DNA from: Rotaria macrura
Lineage: Eukaryota > Rotifera > Eurotatoria > Philodinida > Philodinidae
Direction of reading: 5' to 3'
Length of the DNA stretch: 64,000 nucleotides
NCBI GenBank assembly: GCA_900239685.1
Contig: OENT01000780.1
Location: forward strand, 1-64,000
The notes beneath the pieces were generated by a model. The model ran no database searches. It had not been told where the DNA came from and saw nothing but the letters and a program-made list of their open reading frames with translations. This document shows positions 58,887 through 64,000 of the stretch, piece after piece; the stretch's first letter is position 1, and each line of letters starts with the position of its first letter. Made by a program: the position numbers and the translations under genes.

Positions 58887-60431
58887 TTATTCTACCATAC
58901 GTTGAAGTTCAGTTGTATAAACATTAACACTTTCAGCATCGTATAGAACAAAAAATACTTGCTGAAGATTTGTTGCTGACGTTTGTCGAAAATATTTTGA
59001 TAGAGCAGCTAATATTGTTTGAGCAGCAGTTTGCTTTGGAAATCCAGCACTATATATAATCGTGACATAATATTATTATTTCGTCTATTTTCAATTTAGT
59101 TTTACATACTTTCCACTGCTAATACTTGGTAAAGCAACAGATGTAAGACCTTGTTCATCAGCTAGAGTAAGAATATTTAAAGTAGCCTTGTCTAATTCAC
59201 CAATACACTGTTCTTGTGTGCTTGCATTCCATGTTGGTGAATTTACATGAATTAAATGTGTAGCCAAAAGATTCGGTGCATCAGTAATAACAACTGAATA
59301 ATGAATTATTTATATGATTACTAAATATAAATTAAAAATCAACATTTACCATCTCCAACATTGACTATTGTTTTATTTTTCGATGCTTGTGCTAAAGCAT
59401 CACGTAGTTCTTGTCCTCCTGCTTTCGACAATGCATGACCTAGTTTTTTTTATTTCAAATAAGAAAAATAAAACGAGCATCATTTCTATTACGTAGTAAA
59501 TATAGAATATACTAACCAACTTCACCACTCATACCAAGTGAAGCATTTGTTGGATGAACGATTGCATCAGCCGTAATATTGATAATATTACCTTGAACAA
59601 CAGTCAACTGAAAATATGTACAAATACATTTAAGAAACATACATATATTTATTTTTCTTATATTTCACATGCCTTTTGTCCACGAATAAGAACACGTTCA
59701 GAAAGTGTTGTTACAGCAGTACCTTTAAGTGCAGCTGCCTAGCATGTAACATATGAAGTTTGATACTCTTCTAGATATCCATAAACCTATGCCTACTTTC
59801 GATTTTGGTGCATTGTAAACAGTAAAACTTCCTAGACCTTTCGTCAACGCTGGTTTACGTCCAGTGCCTTTTGCACTTTTGTCAGACGCTACTTTTTTTG
59901 TTATCGATGACGTTTTTGCAGGAGCTAACAATGATTGGTTTGAACTGTCACCAGTATTCTTTGGGAGAAGAAACGGAAAAATTGATGGAAGGACGCCACC
60001 TTGAGGTATTACACAACCACGAAGTAACTAAAACATGGCATGTGCATCGTATCATTTTCTTTTTGCTAGCACACTTATTTACTTTATTGAGTTCTTCATC
60101 ACTGGCTATGGCAAGTAGAACATGTCTTGGTATGATTCGACTACGATGATTATCACGTGCTGCATTACCACTCAATTCGAGTACTTCAGCTTTAGATAAA
60201 ATTTACGATATTCTTTTTTTTTCTCATTTTATTTTAAATAAAATACTTGAAATACCTACCGACAAGATATTCAGCTACGGCTGCTAAATAAACAGCCGCA
60301 CCTTTTGTGACTCGAGTCGTAGCAGTTGGAGCAACTTTCAGGTATCGATGCATACGGCTTACTGGAAAAATAATTCCAGCACGTGTTGACCGTGATATGC
60401 GCGTCTTTTTCGATGAGCCGGCGGGTGCCAT
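58887..60431 (-). CDS. MACROH2A: Histone macroH2A
   Basis: Eight exons, 5' to 3': 60431-60260, 60189-60083, 60027-59797, 59738-59673, 59607-59517, 59439-59350, 59293-59110, 59049-58887; 367 residues, as in vertebrates. Residues 1-116 are an H2A histone fold ([52 protein letters not shown]). A basic Ser/Lys/Thr-rich linker follows (about 117-180), then a macro domain ([49 protein letters not shown]). It replaces H2A in repressed chromatin, and the macro domain can bind ADP-ribose in some isoforms. Here the usual SIGSGRNGF loop reads SISSGNAGF, and the vertebrate GAAVSAGHG segment is GDVVITDAP, so binding may be weakened. Intron 4 begins GC rather than GT. I see no duplicate exon that would allow 1.1/1.2-type alternative splicing. 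Confidence 0.93.
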
Positions 60432-63259
60432 GTATATTTTCAAATAGAAGATTGAACTTCAAGAAAAATTTCCAAGAAAAATTTTGATGTTTGTCCTTTT
60501 TTGCACAAAAAAACAGAGCAAGTGACGAGTAACCTTGTTGCGGTTTTCTTTTTCTTGTCAACAAGAATTGCTCAACATTGCTGCAAGTTTTTTTTCTTCT
60601 ACGCAAGTCAGCTTCCTTCATTTTACACGTTTTTTAGGGTAACGAATCAAACAAGTAAAATGATGGATATCCTGAGGTCACTAGTAACTGGAATGTTATT
60701 ATAAATTTAACGGTTAGGTTTTCTTCTTATCATTAACTCACTTGAAAGACTAACGTTTTGTTGAAATGAACATTTTTATCTTAAGAAAAAAGTTTTACCT
60801 ATTAATTAAATATTCCGACTAATGCGTAATAGTTTGATTAGAATTTTTAAATTTTTGATTTGTTCTGTTTAATTTCAAGGCACAACATAATTCTCAATAA
60901 AAAAAAACGAAACGTGAGACTAGAATACATTCTGTATCTCGTCGATTTACGTAGGACTATGTGTGTAGAATCTAGACTGCATCTTAGTCACGATAGTTAC
61001 AATGAAAAACTTCTTTTTTCATTGTAATTGCGTATAAAGAAGATTATAATAATAGTGTGTATTGTTTCCAAAATATCATTTGAAATATTCTTCTTACACC
61101 AAGTAGTGCACAGAATTTTTTCTTTTCTTCGGTCACCACAGTGATCAAGATGTAAATGTCTACAATAGACACAAAAAAAAACAAGGACGGTCAGTAAAAG
61201 AACCATACATCGAACTGAACTTCAATATGAAAATAATTATTTGAGTTTTAAGCACACTTAACCCGAAGTACGAACGTACTTCTCAAAAAAGTACTTCGTA
61301 TGTTTTCAATATAAACATCGATTCTAGTTCGTGAATGGAAAAAATTAAGTTTAAAATAATCTGTAATATTTTGAAGGATAAAAACAATACGAGTTCTAAA
61401 GTACAAATTGCTATTACCAACTAGCTCAAGTTAATTCTTGTAGTCACTTATTTTGATCACAAATTTCTTGTAGTAAATTCTGGTAGCAACTATCGGTCAA
61501 CAATTGTGTGAACAATGCAGAAGACAAACGATAATTTTTCATTTTAGTCAAATCTTAAGATATTTAGTATCTCTTTAGAAAGCATTATTGAGCACTGAGT
61601 CTATTGTTAAAATAACAATCCATGGTCACCAAAAGCAATTTTGTTCGCTTCATGGACTAATCCTTGAGTAATCTTAACATCAGTGTTGACGACCTTTATG
61701 ATAGCTGATTTGAAATATTTACTTACTTTGAAATTTACTGATTCGATCCTTGATAATCATTACATACATGCATACAGTAAACTTCACAAAATATTGATCG
61801 ATGTTTACTTTGTCGAAAAATATGTTCGTTTGTTTTCTTTTTAAGATCGATATCAATATAATCAATCAACATCGTAGTAGTCATATCAAGAAAGAAATTA
61901 TAGAGACCAATTCTTTTGATTTCACTCATGATACGTTTATCTTATACAATGTTGTCATATAGAATAAATATTAATAAGCAAAAAACAAAAAGAGAACAAC
62001 TGATTCTTGATTTTTCTGTGTCATTGTTAACTGTTCAATAGCGAGAACATGAAAAAGAAACGAAAGTATATAATAACAAAAGATGAGTAAACTGCACAAT
62101 TAGCTTCCTAATTTAGTCTCTAGTTTGAACCACATACACACACACACACACACACACATTCACTCATTTAAGCAACATCACAGCATGAAAAAAAGAAAAT
62201 GATGATCAACGAAAAAGAAGACGAAAAAAAAAACCACAACACGAAAAAGCACCTGTTTTCAATATGAAACAAAACGTCCAAAATACAAGCAGAAAAACAA
62301 AACTAGGAAGAAATATACGTAATCTAATCACTCCTATTTGTTGGTTATTCAACACACACTCATATACATACAAATAGTAAATCAAAACAAATGAAAGACG
62401 AATTCTAGTTCTCCTTAGTACCGCCATCTACAATAAGCCATTATTTATGTACATTAACTTTGAAAAACTTGTGTTCATCGAAGAAAAAAAAAATGCATGA
62501 AGCCGATCTTGTTATCGATGTGTATGTGCAAATATAATAAAGGCTGAAATTAAACAGAGAACAGATAGAATCATACGATTTAGTGGATCTTGAACGTGAT
62601 TTTATCTGACTTTTAAAAAAATCAAATCTTCAATTTGTTTCGATTCTATCTATCACCAAAAGACACATTAAAACAGATTCGAATTCATAAATGTTTTGAT
62701 GAGATCTGTATAACAGATTTTGTAAAAAGTCTATCTCTACCATTGATGAACAAGATAATAATAGAAGTTGACTTGTGTCAGATAAAAAACTGATTAAAAC
62801 TCAAAACACGAACAAATGTTTTATATTCAAAAAATCGACTATCAATCGAATGCAAATATATCAAAAGATAAATCATCTAATAGTACTAAAATTTGTCTAG
62901 TTCTAAGGACATAGAATTGTTCGATAATCCTTTTCAATAAATGAACTTCCAATGAATAACTCAGTTCGTAACTACGAACCTATAAAACTGATCATCATTT
63001 CGATCGTGTAATGTAAAGTTTCGATGTCAATTAGAACATTATTCTTCTGATGTCTTTTTTTATTCCATGATGTATCACGACGCATCATATGAAGTCCTTA
63101 TATAACCATACAAGATTTTAATTATGTATCGTTTTATGAATAAGAAGAACGTCTATCCTCGCGAAGATTCTAATCTTATTGAAAAGATGAAATCGAATAG
63201 TATGTACCATTACTCGATTTGAAGAGCAAAATTTTTTACTTGCATGCTAATGAATTATT
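60432..63259. other. Intergenic between macroH2A and the MBT gene
   Basis: No supported gene in 2.8 kb. It includes the macroH2A promoter side (just above 60431) and the presumed 3' untranslated region of the MBT gene near 63250. Apart from an AC microsatellite, no repeat stands out. Confidence 0.45.
62136..62157. repeat. (AC)n microsatellite
   Basis: About 11 AC units (ACATACACACAC...) in intergenic DNA. Confidence 0.85.
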
Positions 63260-63989
63260 CTAATTAAGTCGTTTTCTTTTATTGGATTTTCTAGACGTTG
63301 TTTTCTTTGAAGATCTTTTTGTTGATTCTAATAAAATAGAAAACTAATGTGAATTTGATATTTCATGTCATTTGAAAATACCGGCATTTTCTTGTTCAGG
63401 TTGTTTAGGTGGTTCAAGTTTGTAACCAACAAGTTCACACCAACCAATAGGATAGATATTCGTTGATTGACAATCGATCCATTGTTCAAAACCATCACTC
63501 CATCCATCAAAATGAACACGAATAAGACTATCGGCTACTTGTGCTACTGTAGCAACACATACAAGATGTGGTGCCATCATATCAACGGCTTCAATTTTCA
63601 TTCCGACTGAAAATGGATTTATGGTTTTCTCCTAAATAATCAAATAAATAAATAAATATATATATATAATCTAAACTACGCAATATTTATTTGTACTAGT
63701 ACTTTAACAATTTGAAAGAGTTCTCGTGGCGCATAGACTGAATTCGTCTCATTCAAATATTTTTCCCATCCGAATTCCCCTTGATAACCTAGAATACTTC
63801 AAGTGTAAATATAATTCTAAATCAATGTTATGAAATTTTACCATATGGCGGCGACAATTGAATATTGTTTATTTTACAGAAATTAATTGGAAATATTAAA
63901 CGTGAACTTGAATGATAACAAAACCAATCTGAACCATCTTCAGCACTTGATCCATCGATAGATAACATAAAATAACCATTTCTTAGTAC
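63260..63989 (-). CDS. L3MBTL: L(3)mbt-like MBT-repeat protein, C-terminal exons (runs off the window)
   Basis: Four exons are visible, 5' to 3': 63989-63842, 63788-63703, 63631-63382, 63327-63260. The first encodes the end of one MBT repeat (GSDWFCYHSSSRLIFP, then FCKINNIQLSPP). The next two hold a complete MBT repeat (WEKYLNETNSVYAPRELF, VGMKIEAVDMMAPHLVCVA, RVHFDGWSDGFEQWID, IYPIGWCELVGYKLEPP). The phrase DWFCYH...IFP is typical of the L(3)mbt group. The last exon is a short basic tail (ESTKRSSKKTTSRKSNKRKR, then LN and TAG), likely a nuclear signal. MBT repeats read mono- and dimethyl-lysine on histones and compact chromatin. Vertebrate L3MBTL proteins usually go on to a SAM domain, which is absent here. 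N-terminal repeats lie beyond the window. Confidence 0.88.
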
Positions 63990-64000
63990 CTAAAAAAACA

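Noticed and set aside
1..64000. CRISPR array, ribosomal RNA or telomeric repeat
   Set aside because: No regularly spaced identical short repeats with unique spacers, no rRNA-like conserved blocks and no run of a telomeric unit were seen.

Overview
The window is eukaryotic and AT-rich. Its conserved genes are cut by many short GT-AG introns, mostly 45-80 bp. Animal-specific proteins are present (PARP1 with the WGR and PADR1 modules, macroH2A, sphingosine kinase, L(3)mbt), so this is an invertebrate. I infer a bdelloid rotifer from four things: compact introns, intronless bacterial- or fungal-looking enzymes beside intron-rich metazoan genes, abundant foldback elements, and HEPN/TPR/Sel1 and B-box gene types. 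No taxonomic marker proves this.

Left part (1-32 kb). Positions 1-7.9 kb hold no convincing gene. From about 3.9 kb this becomes a patchwork of repeats: CTTTAA-, GTTAC- and AACCG-rich tracts, a foldback, an array of paired ACGCGT boxes, an 88-bp direct repeat, a cluster of three GC-rich hairpins and a degenerate array of about 71-bp units. After it come an ABC half-transporter (one intron, splitting the Walker A motif), an intronless CtlX-like amidinohydrolase, an intronless secreted multicopper oxidase with a broken partial copy 2 kb downstream, two exons of an unrecognised gene, an eight-exon type A DnaJ co-chaperone, a pseudogene of a HEPN-TPR-Sel1 protein, and a small MYND-finger ORF just after it.

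Middle part (32-53 kb). A 16-exon PARP1 gene lies on the minus strand; its catalytic H-Y-E triad is intact, but one exon junction, exactly at the WGR tryptophan, is damaged. Next come two tandem units. Each has a B-box/coiled-coil gene on the minus strand, a near-identical upstream block (repeat B: putative promoter, exon 1 and most of intron 1) and a near-identical downstream block (repeat A). The B-box and coiled-coil exons between these blocks are strongly diverged. Unit 1 has also taken in a 1.24-kb foldback and two MITE-like elements. Single N bases sit in both copies of repeat A and mark uncertain assembly.

Right part (53-64 kb). Complete minus-strand genes for sphingosine kinase (8 exons) and macroH2A (8 exons) are followed by the last four visible exons of an L(3)mbt-type MBT-repeat gene that runs off the window. 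PARP1 (makes poly-ADP-ribose), macroH2A (macro domain, an ADP-ribose-binding fold) and L(3)mbt (methyl-lysine reader) lie within 32 kb on one strand. They belong to related chromatin processes, but nothing in the sequence shows co-regulation.
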